DNA from: Candidatus Accumulibacter sp. ACC003
GTDB lineage: Bacteria; Pseudomonadota; Gammaproteobacteria; Burkholderiales; Rhodocyclaceae
Direction: 5' to 3'
DNA length: 64,000 nt
NCBI RefSeq assembly: GCF_907163085.1
Contig: NZ_CAJQTX010000007.1
Span: 186,001 to 250,000 of the forward strand
Shown: piece by piece, positions 9,371-17,451 of the stretch
Layout of the letters: the number at the start of each line of letters is the position of its first letter
Numbering within the stretch: position 1 is the first letter of the stretch
Translations under genes and position numbers: made by a program
Notes under the pieces: model-generated
Databases searched by the model: none
Told to the model about the DNA's origin: nothing
What the model saw: the letters and a program-made list of their open reading frames with translations, nothing else

Positions 9371-10365
9371 AACTGCTCTGGCTACAGGCCGCCGGTTGCG
9401 GCGGCTGCACGCAGTCGCTGCTCGGCGCCGAGAACCGCGCCGGCGTTCTCGCGCAGCTCGCCGACGCCGGCGTCGAACTGCTCTTCCACCCGGCGCTGTC
9501 GGAAGCCAGCGGCGAGGAGTCGCTGGCGCTGCTGCGCGCCGCCGCCGACGGCAGCCTGCCTTTCGACATCCTCTGCGTCGAAGGCGCGCTGCTGCGCGGG
9601 CCGAACGGCAGCGGCCGCTTCCAGCTGCTCGCCGGCAGTGGCCGGCCGCTGATCGACTGGCTGCGCGAGCTCGCGGCGCGGGCGCGCTACGTGTTGGCGA
9701 TCGGCAGTTGCAGCGCTTTCGGCGGCATCATCTCGGCCGGCGAAAATCTCACCGACGCCTGCGGCCTGCAGTTCGACGGCGACCAGGAAGGCGGCGTGCT
9801 CGGCGGCGACTTCCGGGCGCTGGCCGGCTTGCCGGTGATCAACGTCGCCGGTTGCCCGGCGCATCCCGGCTGGATCGTCGACACGCTGCTGTCGCTGGGA
9901 CTTGGCGCGCTCGGCGCCAGCGATCTCGACGCCTGGCAGCGGCCGCACTTCTACAGCGAACAACTGGTCCATCACGGCTGCCCACGCAACGAGTACTACG
10001 AGTTCAAGGCCAGCGCGCAGAAGCTTTCCGACCTCGGCTGCCTGATGGAAAACATGGGCTGCAAGGGTACCCAGGCCAACGCCGACTGCAACCTGCGGCC
10101 GTGGAACGGCGTCGGCTCGTGCCTGCGCGGCGGTTTTGCGTGCATTTCGTGTACCGAACCGGGTTTTGAGGAGCCCGGCCATCCGTTCATGGAGACGCCG
10201 AAGGTCGCCGGCATCCCGACCGGCTTGCCGACCGACATGCCGAAGGCGTGGTTCGTCGCGCTCGCCGCCTTGTCGAAGTCGGCGACGCCCCGGCGCGTGC
10301 GCGAGAACTCGCGCGCCGACCATCCGCTGATCCGGCCCGGCATCCGCAAGAGCGGTCCCAAATGA
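9367..10365 (+). CDS. hoxB: HoxB/HupU, regulatory hydrogenase small subunit
   Basis: 332 residues. This is a NiFe-hydrogenase small subunit of the H2-sensing (group 2) type. There is no twin-arginine signal and no C-terminal membrane anchor, so it is cytoplasmic. Cluster ligands visible in order are C11 and C14 (AAGCGGCTQ), C115 (IGSCSAF) and C163 (AGCPAHPGW) for the proximal cluster; H203/C205 with C225 and C232; and C241, C252, C259 and C262 for the remaining clusters. It pairs with HoxC and passes an H2 signal, not bulk electrons, to the control of HoxA. The gene overlaps both hoxA and hoxC by ATGA. Confidence 0.94.
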   Translation: MKLLWLQAAGCGGCTQSLLGAENRAGVLAQLADAGVELLFHPALSEASGEESLALLRAAADGSLPFDILCVEGALLRGPNGSGRFQLLAGSGRPLIDWLRELAARARYVLAIGSCSAFGGIISAGENLTDACGLQFDGDQEGGVLGGDFRALAGLPVINVAGCPAHPGWIVDTLLSLGLGALGASDLDAWQRPHFYSEQLVHHGCPRNEYYEFKASAQKLSDLGCLMENMGCKGTQANADCNLRPWNGVGSCLRGGFACISCTEPGFEEPGHPFMETPKVAGIPTGLPTDMPKAWFVALAALSKSATPRRVRENSRADHPLIRPGIRKSGPK

Positions 10366-11849
10366 CTCGCCGGCTGAGCATCGGCCCGTTCAATCGCGTC
10401 GAAGGCGACCTCGAAGTGACGCTGAGCATCGCCGACGGTCGCGTCGAGTCGGCGCAGGTTTGCTCGTCGCTCTATCGCGGCTTCGAGCAACTGCTGCTCG
10501 GCAAGCATCCGCTCGACGCGCTGGTGATCGTGCCGCGCATCTGCGGCATCTGCTCGGTCTCGCAGTCGGCCGCGGCGGCCGCCGCGCTGGCCGACGCCAG
10601 CGGCGTGGCGATGCCGGCCAACGGCCGCCTCGCCAGCCAGCTGATCCTCGCTTGCGAAAACCTTGCCGACCACCTGACGCACTTCTACCTGTTCTTCATG
10701 CCCGACTTTGCGCGCGCCGCGTATCGCGGCCGCGCCTGGCACGCGCACGCCGAGCGGCGCTTCAAGGCCGAGACCGGCGAAGCGCTGCGCGAGGTCCTGC
10801 CGGCGCGCGCCGACTGGCTGCGGCTGATGGGCTACCTGGCCGGCAAGTGGCCGCATAGCCTGGCGCTGCAACCCGGCGGCACGACGCGCGCGGTGAGCGC
10901 TACCGAGCGCGTCCGCCTGCTGACCGTCCTGCGCGAGTTTCGCGCCTTCCTCAGCGCCACGCTGTTTGGCGATACGCTCGAGAACGTCACCGCCATCAGC
11001 AGCGTCGAGCAGCTCGCCGCCTGGGCGCGCGGGCGGCCAGGCGACTTCCCGCGTTTCCTCGAAATCGCCGACGATCTCGGCCTCGAGCGCATCGGTCGCG
11101 CCAGCGACTGCTTCCTCAGCTATGGTGCCTACGGCCAGCCGGCTGGCAGCGATCAGGGGCAGGGCGGCGCTGGCAGTCTGCCGCTCTTCGCCCGCGGCGT
11201 CTGGCACGACGGCGCGCTGCGGCGTCTTGAAGAACCACTGATCAGCGAAGACGTGACGCACGCCTGGCTACTCGGCGAGCAGCCGCTGCACCCGCGGCAA
11301 GGCGAAACACGGCCGCTGCTCGGCGAGTTTGCCGAGCGCCCCGACGCCTATACCTGGTGCAAGGCGCCGCGCTACGCTGGCGACGTCGTCGAGACCGGCG
11401 CGCTGGCGCGGCAGATGGTCGCCGGCCAGCCGTTATTGCGCGCGCTGGTCGCCGCCAGCGGCGGCAGCGTCCTGGCGCGCGTCGTCGCCCGCGTCTTCGA
11501 ACTGGCGCTGGTCGTCCCGGCGATGGAGCGCTGGGCACACGCGCTGACTCCCGACGAAGCCTTCTGCAGCCAATGGCAACTCCCCGACCACGCCGACGCC
11601 GTCGGCCTCGTCGAAGCCGCGCGCGGCGCGCTCGGCCACTGGCTGCGCATCGAGCGCGGCAAGATCAGCCGCTACCAGATCATCGCCCCGACCACCTGGA
11701 ACTTCTCACCCCGCGACGCCGTCGGCGTTCCCGGCGCACTCGAACAGGCGCTGGTCGGCCTGCCGGTAGAAGAGGGCGAAAGCGCGCCGCTCGTGGTGCA
11801 ACACGTCGTGCGCTCGTTTGATCCGTGCATGGTGTGCACCGTGCATTGA
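10362..11849 (+). CDS. hoxC: HoxC/HupV, regulatory hydrogenase large subunit
   Basis: 495 residues. The NiFe ligands are C61 and C64 (RICGICSVSQS) and C489 and C492 (DPCMVCTVH). The protein ends directly at the His after the last motif, so it lacks the C-terminal extension that endopeptidases remove from energy-conserving hydrogenases. This is the established mark of sensor hydrogenases, which need Hyp proteins but no maturation protease. Typical large-subunit motifs also include FNRVEGD near the N-terminus. It overlaps hoxB by ATGA and is the last gene of the operon still present; an IS66 element starts 51 bp downstream. Confidence 0.95.
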   Translation: MTRRLSIGPFNRVEGDLEVTLSIADGRVESAQVCSSLYRGFEQLLLGKHPLDALVIVPRICGICSVSQSAAAAAALADASGVAMPANGRLASQLILACENLADHLTHFYLFFMPDFARAAYRGRAWHAHAERRFKAETGEALREVLPARADWLRLMGYLAGKWPHSLALQPGGTTRAVSATERVRLLTVLREFRAFLSATLFGDTLENVTAISSVEQLAAWARGRPGDFPRFLEIADDLGLERIGRASDCFLSYGAYGQPAGSDQGQGGAGSLPLFARGVWHDGALRRLEEPLISEDVTHAWLLGEQPLHPRQGETRPLLGEFAERPDAYTWCKAPRYAGDVVETGALARQMVAGQPLLRALVAASGGSVLARVVARVFELALVVPAMERWAHALTPDEAFCSQWQLPDHADAVGLVEAARGALGHWLRIERGKISRYQIIAPTTWNFSPRDAVGVPGALEQALVGLPVEEGESAPLVVQHVVRSFDPCMVCTVH

Positions 11850-11900
11850 AAAACAGAATGTATAAACCAAGATGTTGGACGAGCCCCGTGCTACCAACTG

Positions 11901-11924
11901 GTAAGTATTCGGCCAACCCGTAGC
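11901..11924. repeat. IS66 terminal inverted repeat, left
   Basis: The outer 12 bases, GTAAGTATTCGG, match the other end exactly, then two mismatched bases, then AACCCGTAGC matches again. It is immediately preceded by the target duplicate ACCAACTG (11893-11900). Confidence 0.93.
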
Positions 11925-11949
11925 GCGCCAGCGCCATTGCCGAGGCGGG

Positions 11950-12807
11950 TTAGCGGCAGAGGACTGATCGGAAGGATCGGTGAAGGGGATAGAGCCAGAT
12001 ATCCTTGATCGGGAGGATCGACTTGCGGGTGGGGCACTTCTTGCCTCGGCCGGCGGTTTGGCCGACCTTGATCCAGTTGGCGGCCTGGTAGCAGGTGCCG
12101 CGATGGCGGGGCGTCTCGACGAAGGTTTCGAGTAGTACGGGGCGGTAGCCGTAGCGCGCCAGCCAGTCCTTGGGCAATTGCCGCTGCATAAGCGAGAGGA
12201 TCTTGGAGGCCAGGCCCTTGCACTGGATCCAGGGCAGGATCAGAAAGCGGGCATTGTTCACCACCAGTTGCAGGTTCCTTTGTCGCTGCTCATCGTGCCA
12301 ACCGATGAATTGCTCGCGCGCGGCGAGTTTCCAGGCGCTGGCGCCGAAGCTGAGCAAGGCGACCAGGGTCTCGCCGGCGAAGACGAAGTAGCGGCTCTGA
12401 CTGCCCGCCATGGGCGTGTGGCCGAGATAGTGGTAGCGGGCGATGTACTCGTTCCACAGACGCGAGTTCGCCGAACCGACGACCTGATGCAGACGCAGCG
12501 GCGGCAGTTCATGCACCGGCTGGGTGAGCAACGGTTGTGGATCGGTGGCGTGAGTAGGCAGATACTCGGGTTGGCGAGGAGCGGCCCGTCGTGCCGCCGG
12601 CAGGGTGAGCAGGCCGTCGGCCTGCATACGCAGCATGGCCACCCGGCAGGTCATATCCTTCAGCTCGCCATTGGGCTTACGCCAGTCGAAGAGCTCACAC
12701 ACCTGGCGCGACAGTTGCGCGCGGCTGCTGCCAGGATGGGCTTCGATCAGGCGGCAGAGGGCCTGCAGTTCGTCGTCGGTAAAGTGACGCCCGCAATAAG
12801 GCTTCAC
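11950..12807 (-). CDS. DUF4338 protein carried by the IS66 element
   Basis: 285 residues from GTG 12807, which overlaps the transposase stop (GTGA). The N-terminal part looks like a winged-helix segment (DDELQALCRLIEAHPG, RAQLSRQVCELFDW). The C-terminal half has the DUF4338 pattern: RLWNEYIARYHYLGH, FVFAGETLVALLSFGASAW, RFLILPWIQCKGLASKIL and a basic end. DUF4338 proteins are often found beside IS66-like transposases; their biochemical role is not known to me. Coupled translation with the transposase suggests it assists or modulates transposition. Confidence 0.8.
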   Translation of the reverse strand: MKPYCGRHFTDDELQALCRLIEAHPGSSRAQLSRQVCELFDWRKPNGELKDMTCRVAMLRMQADGLLTLPAARRAAPRQPEYLPTHATDPQPLLTQPVHELPPLRLHQVVGSANSRLWNEYIARYHYLGHTPMAGSQSRYFVFAGETLVALLSFGASAWKLAAREQFIGWHDEQRQRNLQLVVNNARFLILPWIQCKGLASKILSLMQRQLPKDWLARYGYRPVLLETFVETPRHRGTCYQAANWIKVGQTAGRGKKCPTRKSILPIKDIWLYPLHRSFRSVLCR

Positions 12808-14504
12808 GAGCTATCGATGGGACGGCTCTGATCGACCGGGATGCCACGCATCTGAGCCAGTCGATCGGTCGCCATCGCCCAGGGCAGAAAGGCACTCAAG
12901 TCCGTCGGCGGCAGGTTGCCGTTGGCGGCGCAGGCCTCCAGATACGCCGTCAGCCAGGTGCGCGGGTTGATTCCCCACAAGCGCAGCGTCAGCAGCAAGC
13001 TGAACATCGTCGCGGCGAGTGCGCCGGACCAGAGACTGCCCGACCCATAGAAGTTCTTGCGTGCGACCACCGGCGTGCGCTGTGCGCGCTCGGCGGCATT
13101 ATTGTCCATCGCCACCTCGGGGCGGTCGACAAAGACGGTCAGGCCGGACCAATGTTTGCGCATGCTTCGCAGCACCTTGCTCGCCGGCATTTTGAGCGCC
13201 GGGTTCGCCAGTTCGCTTTCCCGTTGACTGGCCATTTGCGTGATCGCCTGCCGCAAGGCGCGGTCGCGTTCGGCCCACTGTACTGGGTCGCTACGGACTT
13301 CCAGGCGCCGTCCATTCAAGTGGTAGAGCTGAGCGATCTGCTCGACCCAGGCCAGTGCCCAGTCCGCGAGCTCCGGATGGGCGTTGGCCAGTTCCAGGAA
13401 ATCACGCCGCTGATGTGCCCAGCAGAAAGCCAGAATGAAGTGGTCAAGGACTCGCGCGAGCTTCTTGTAGGCCGAATAGCGATCACAGATGATGACTCCT
13501 CCGGCGCTACCGGAGAGCTCCCGGATCGGCACCGCCGCCGAGCGGCTCGGGTCGAGCACGAAGTGGATGACCGATGGGCCGTGGAACACCCAGAAATACC
13601 AGCGATGTCCGACCTTCCCTTCGGTCTCGGCAAAGACCCGCCAGCGGGTCTCGTCTGCGTGCCACTGTTTCTCGCTGCGTAGTTGGCCAAGCAGTGCTTC
13701 TTCAAGCGGCTCGAACAGCGGTGCCAAGGCACGCAGTCCGCCGGCCACCGTTCCTGCCGAGAGCGTCAGTCCGTGGTCGGACAAGTCTCGCAGAAGCCGA
13801 TGCGTCGGCTGGCCGTACAAGAACTTCGACAGCAGCAGGTGCACCCAGATCGACACGCCGTACTTTCCACGCGGGATCAATCGTGCCGGCGGTGGCGCGG
13901 TCAGAATACCCCGCGCGCCCGAACACTGACAGGTCCGCCGGTAGCGCCGCCGGCAGATCTTCCGGCGGTAGGCCTTGACCTCGATCTCGAGGACTTCACT
14001 GTCTTCCGTGCCGGGAAAGTCGACGTAGCCCAGACCACAGTCCGGGCAATGCGGGCAGTCGATGTCGATGACCTCGATCTGCGTCGGCAAGTGACTTTCC
14101 GGGTTCCGCCCGTGACCCGCTGCTCCCGGTTGCTGACCTCGAGCTCGCGACGATTTTTGGTCCGCCGCCGGGTTCTTCTCGGCTCCCGAAGAGCGTTCTG
14201 ACTTGCGACCAAACAGGCGTTTTTGCAGATCGCGGATCTTGCCCTTGGCCTGCTCCAGTTCGCTGCGCAAGGCCGCCTCGCGCGCCGCCGCTTGCGCCAT
14301 TTCCACCCGATGAGCGGCCTCCGATTGCGCCAACCGAACCAGCGCTTGTCGATGTTGGCTCCGCCAGAAGCTGGCCTCCCAGCGGAGCTTGATTTCCTGC
14401 TCCTTGGTCAACGTCACCAACACCTCGGCGAACGGCGCCACTTGGCGGTGACTTGCCGCCGATCCTCCGCCAATGATGTCCGCACCCGTGTCCATGCGCC
14501 GCAT
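12804..14504 (-). CDS. tnpC: IS66-family DDE transposase
   Basis: 566 residues from the first start; initiation could be somewhat internal (for example the Met of MAQAA). A leucine-rich coiled coil at about 70-100 (ELEQAKGKIRDLQKRLFG) precedes a zinc-binding segment (CPHCPDCG). A catalytic domain follows with DDE-type acidic residues in QWHADETRW, IICDRYSAYKKL and DNNAAERAQR. IS66 transposases have this order and the AERA motif around the glutamate. The C-terminal region contains an IS66 C-terminal-like stretch (LWSGALAATMFSLLLT). No frameshift or internal stop, so the element may still be active. Confidence 0.93.
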   Translation of the reverse strand: MRRMDTGADIIGGGSAASHRQVAPFAEVLVTLTKEQEIKLRWEASFWRSQHRQALVRLAQSEAAHRVEMAQAAAREAALRSELEQAKGKIRDLQKRLFGRKSERSSGAEKNPAADQKSSRARGQQPGAAGHGRNPESHLPTQIEVIDIDCPHCPDCGLGYVDFPGTEDSEVLEIEVKAYRRKICRRRYRRTCQCSGARGILTAPPPARLIPRGKYGVSIWVHLLLSKFLYGQPTHRLLRDLSDHGLTLSAGTVAGGLRALAPLFEPLEEALLGQLRSEKQWHADETRWRVFAETEGKVGHRWYFWVFHGPSVIHFVLDPSRSAAVPIRELSGSAGGVIICDRYSAYKKLARVLDHFILAFCWAHQRRDFLELANAHPELADWALAWVEQIAQLYHLNGRRLEVRSDPVQWAERDRALRQAITQMASQRESELANPALKMPASKVLRSMRKHWSGLTVFVDRPEVAMDNNAAERAQRTPVVARKNFYGSGSLWSGALAATMFSLLLTLRLWGINPRTWLTAYLEACAANGNLPPTDLSAFLPWAMATDRLAQMRGIPVDQSRPIDSS

Positions 14505-14592
14505 GGTGCCGGATTTCCGCTGCTGTGTCCAGTCCAGATTTCCGGTCTACCCGCCAATCGCTGACTGAACCACGCCGACCAAAAAAGCGGGG

Positions 14593-14616
14593 GCTACGGG
14601 TTCACCGAATACTTAC
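14593..14616. repeat. IS66 terminal inverted repeat, right
   Basis: Read on the minus strand from 14616 it begins GTAAGTATTCGG and continues to GCTACGGGTT in complement, matching the left end at 22 of 24 positions. The target duplicate ACCAACTG follows at 14617-14624. Confidence 0.93.
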
Positions 14617-14624
14617 ACCAACTG

Positions 14625-15016
14625 CGCGGCGTAGCTGTTTCGAGAAGGTGAAGAGTTGTGTGGGTGCGGCAGCGGTAGCGGCGCCATCGAGAGAGACCGC
14701 GGAGGTCAGCTTCCGGCCATAACGAATAAGGATAGATCGTGCGAAGCCACGATCTGATCCGTTTGTTGGACGAGCCCGGGCCGGAGCGCTGGGCGCGCCC
14801 TCTGCAAATATCTTTTTTGGATTTACCCCGCAGGCATGAATGCCGAAGGGCGGGGAGCGGGCCGTCGCCGCGCGCTGCGGCACCGTCAGCGAAGATCGCG
14901 CAAATCCGGCCGTTTTGGCGTCCCGGCCACTGAACTCCGGGCGACCCCGTCACTCAGCTTGGGGAAACTGAAGTCCCAAAGGCGGCCGGACAGCGCTGTG
15001 AAGGCGGCTTACACGA
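14625..15016. other. Non-coding or decayed stretch between the IS66 and IS91 elements
   Basis: About 390 bp with no convincing gene. A 13-base match, GTTGGACGAGCCC, occurs both here (about 14764) and just upstream of the IS66 element (about 11874), between hoxC and the IS. This could be a trace of an older duplication or of what once followed hoxC. Possible short frames show no family resemblance, and I see no hoxJ fragment. Confidence 0.4.
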
Positions 15017-16123
15017 TCAGGCAGCGATCGCGACGAGCGGTGGAGCAGCGACGAAGGCGGGCGATGTTGATCGAATACGCGTCCGGACAATTGACATCAC
15101 GGAGCCACAGCACGGGCAAAGCATCGCTGGCCGCTCCTTGCGCGGCGGCGTGAAGCGGCTGGGATCGAACTTCAGCAAGCGGTGCAGCAAACTGATCAGG
15201 CGCTTGCAGTTGGCGTGCAGGAAGCCGAAATTGCGGGCGCGGCGAAAGCCCTTGGGTAGCACGTGCTGGAGGATCAGCCAGAGGAAATCGGCGCCGGCTA
15301 GCGAGCGCTTTTCCGACTTGCCGGTTTGTGCGTTGCGGTAGCGGAAGCTCACCCGCCCATCCTTACAAGCGAGGATGTCCTGTTCACGGATGACGCCGCG
15401 GTAGAGGTAACGACCGAGGTAGATCAGGGCCTTCTCGCCGCTGCCCACCGATTTGCAGTGCGCTACCCATTCCCGCGGATAGGACGCCGGCAGGCAAATG
15501 CCGGCCGCCTCGATCGCCGCCAGCATTTTGGCCCGGAAGACCTTGGCCATCGCCTTCTCGTTGAACAGGTAGGTGCCGTTCTTGCCGCGCCGCTTGCGTC
15601 GCCAGCGCTGCTTCGCGGCATCGATCGCTGCCGCGGGGACGACGAGATGGACATGCGGGTGGAAGTCGAGCCGACGCGAGTGCGTGTGCAGGACCGCGAT
15701 GGCGCCGGGCGTGCCCTGCAACTGCCGGTCGTTCTGACTGAAGCGGTGCACCGTTTCCCAGGCACAGCGCATCAAGCCATCGAAGACGACGTCGGCGTGC
15801 GCCGCAGCGAGCCCGCGCAATTCGGCCGGCAGCGTGAAGGTCAGCAGAAAGTAGTCGGCCGGGACGAGGCGCTCTATCTGACGTTCCAGCCATTGCTGGC
15901 TCTCGTGGTGCTGGCAGTGCGGGCAAAGGCGATGGCCGCAGGAATGCGGAACGAGTTTTTGCTGATCGCAGCCTTCGCACTGGAGCTGCATCATCGGGCT
16001 GGCCGGGCCGCGGCAATCGCGCATCGCCGAGAGTGCCCGAAGCTGATCGAAGCTCAGGCGGTGGCGAAATTGCGTCATGAAGTCCGCTTCGAATTCGGCA
16101 ATGACAGAGCCGAGGCGGATCAT
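15017..16123 (-). CDS. IS91-family (HUH) transposase
   Basis: 368 residues from ATG 16123, which overlaps the recombinase stop (ATGA); eight residues could be added from an earlier start at 16147. An N-terminal zinc-ribbon has CEGCDQQKLVPHSCGHRLCPHC. The HUH motif follows (HPHVHLVVP), and the catalytic tyrosine region is YLGRYLYRGVI, with two Tyr in the Y2 arrangement of rolling-circle transposases. The C-terminus holds another CPCCG zinc knuckle. IS91 elements move by single-strand rolling circle and leave no target duplication. Coupling to an upstream tyrosine recombinase is seen in a subset of IS91-type elements. Confidence 0.9.
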   Translation of the reverse strand: MIRLGSVIAEFEADFMTQFRHRLSFDQLRALSAMRDCRGPASPMMQLQCEGCDQQKLVPHSCGHRLCPHCQHHESQQWLERQIERLVPADYFLLTFTLPAELRGLAAAHADVVFDGLMRCAWETVHRFSQNDRQLQGTPGAIAVLHTHSRRLDFHPHVHLVVPAAAIDAAKQRWRRKRRGKNGTYLFNEKAMAKVFRAKMLAAIEAAGICLPASYPREWVAHCKSVGSGEKALIYLGRYLYRGVIREQDILACKDGRVSFRYRNAQTGKSEKRSLAGADFLWLILQHVLPKGFRRARNFGFLHANCKRLISLLHRLLKFDPSRFTPPRKERPAMLCPCCGSVMSIVRTRIRSTSPAFVAAPPLVAIAA

Positions 16124-17054
16124 CGCGGCGTCCCCTTGCTCAGACAAAAGCGGTCCATCAGCGCGTTGATGCGGTCGATGGCGTGATGCCGGGTTTGATC
16201 CGTCAGATGGGTGTAGCGAACCGTCGTGAGAATCGAGTGATGGCCGAGAATGCTCTGCACCTCGGTGAGCTCGACGCCCGCCTCGATCAGGTGCGTGGCA
16301 TAGGCGTGACGCAAACTGTGCGGCGAAATGTTTTTTTTAGCCCGCAGGATTCGACCACCGCCCGCAGTGCCTTCTGAACGCCGCTGCGATTGAGCGGTGT
16401 CCTGGCGCTGCTCGCACCTGGCAAGCCGCCGCGGCGATTGGGAAACAGCAGAACGGGATTACGGTGGCGCTGCCAGAAACAACGCAGGAGTCGGTAGGTG
16501 GCCGTCGGCAGCGGCACCAGGCGATCCTTGTTGCCCTTGGCATCGCGGATATGCACCCGCCCGCGCGCGCCGTCGATGTCGGCGACCGTCAGCCGTAAGC
16601 CTTCGCCCAGGCGCAGGCCGAGACTGTAGAGGGTGAAGAAGAAAACGCGGTAACTGAGCACCTGCGTGGCCAGAAAAATCCGCTCGGTCTCCTCGACCGT
16701 GACGATGTCCGGCAGGCGCAGCGAGCGCGGCGGCTTGATCAGACCGGGCGCCACCCAGGGTTTCTTCAGCACGTGCTCGTAGTAAAACTTGAGCCCGTAC
16801 AGATCGAGCTTGAGCGAACTCCAGGAGTGCATCTCACGCAGGTCGGCGAAGTAATCCAACAGGTCGGCCTCGCTCAGATCGTCGATCTGATGAGCGAAGT
16901 AATCTCCCACCCGGCGGACGGCGCGCGAATACGCGTCGATCGTCTTCGGCTGCAAGCCCTTGAGCTTCAGGTGCTTCTGGTGCAGCTCGTAGTTCGTGTC
17001 AAAAATCGTCGTTGCGACAGCGGACATCTCTTCCATCTTGCGGTAACCTCGCAT
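16120..17054 (-). pseudogene. Tyrosine recombinase with a frameshift at an A8 run (IS91-associated)
   Basis: Two frames on the minus strand together make one recombinase of about 300 residues. The first (17054-16287) has an N-terminal SAM-like DNA-binding domain and the catalytic Arg/Lys part (LGLRLGEGLRL, KGNKDRLVPL). The second (to 16120) has HSLRHAYATH, GHHSILTTVRYTH and thus the HxxR and nucleophile Tyr. They are separated at eight consecutive A (16338-16331 on the minus strand): the codons CTA AAA AAA ACA need one extra A, or a -1 slip on A AAA AAA, to continue as AAC ATT. This may be a true frameshift mutation, a sequencing error, or programmed slippage feeding the coupled transposase. 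Starts at 17036 (MEEM) or 17027 are more plausible than 17054. Confidence 0.75.
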
Positions 17055-17363
17055 TCGTCATGAACGTCCCTCGGATGAGGGGCGAGGTCACATCTTGAGT
17101 CAACGCGACGACAGCACCGGGGTTTCCTCCGCGTAGCGGCTTCGTCCAACCAGCCATTTGAGGTGCCGTTGAAATTCCTAGCTCTGGACTTCGCCGGATG
17201 ACGGGTTTGCGGCGAGTAAATTGAAGTACGCTCCGCCTCGACTCGGCCAGAAGCAGCCAGTGAGGGAGCCACTCCCATAGCGGACATCCCATCGAAACCT
17301 TCAACCGGTCTAGCGATGATGAGCCGAGCATATAACCTCTGTGGGCGTGATATGCTTCATGGC
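17055..17363. other. Intergenic stretch upstream of the recombinase
   Basis: About 300 bp with no recognisable gene. Its last part (17297-17370) contains short complementary arms (AGCATAT and ATATGCT, with further partial pairing) that end at the core-like heptamer GTTAAAC. It might be a degenerate attC site, but the pairing is poor. No RNA gene or terminator is evident. Confidence 0.35.
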
Positions 17364-17370
17364 GTTAAAC
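17364..17370 (+). other. Possible integron core site (GTTRRRY) before the cassette gene
   Basis: GTTAAAC matches the GTTRRRY core at which IntI joins cassettes. An in-frame ATG follows immediately at 17371, as is common in integron cassettes. The support comes from the better attC-like site at the other end of the gene (18082-18178). A heptamer alone occurs often by chance. Confidence 0.35.
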
Positions 17371-17451
17371 ATGTCTGCTGAGATGGTTATCATCAGGACG
17401 TTAACTTATAGGTGGGGCCGAAGGGCTCCTGTGCCTGAGGAGAGCAAGCCC

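Larger units (their letters stand above)
11901..14616 (-). mobile_element. Complete IS66-family insertion sequence (2716 bp)
   Basis: Both ends are visible. Imperfect 24-bp terminal inverted repeats at 11901-11924 and 14593-14616 both begin GTAAGTATTCGG on their own strand and differ at two positions; IS66 ends start with GTAA. The 8-bp sequence ACCAACTG is directly duplicated at 11893-11900 and 14617-14624, the expected IS66 target duplication. Inside, on the minus strand, are the DDE transposase (12804-14504) and a DUF4338 protein (11950-12807). The small TnpA/TnpB accessory genes of canonical IS66 are absent. The exact duplication means that this copy inserted here and has not rearranged since. 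Confidence 0.93.

Noticed and set aside
14625-15016. Possible hoxJ remnant after the IS66 element
   Set aside because: No kinase or PAS motif in any frame; only a 13-bp match to the other flank.
17297-17370. A second complete attC site upstream of the membrane-protein gene
   Set aside because: Outer heptamers CTTCAAC/GTTAAAC match poorly and the arms pair only in short pieces; kept only as a possible core site.
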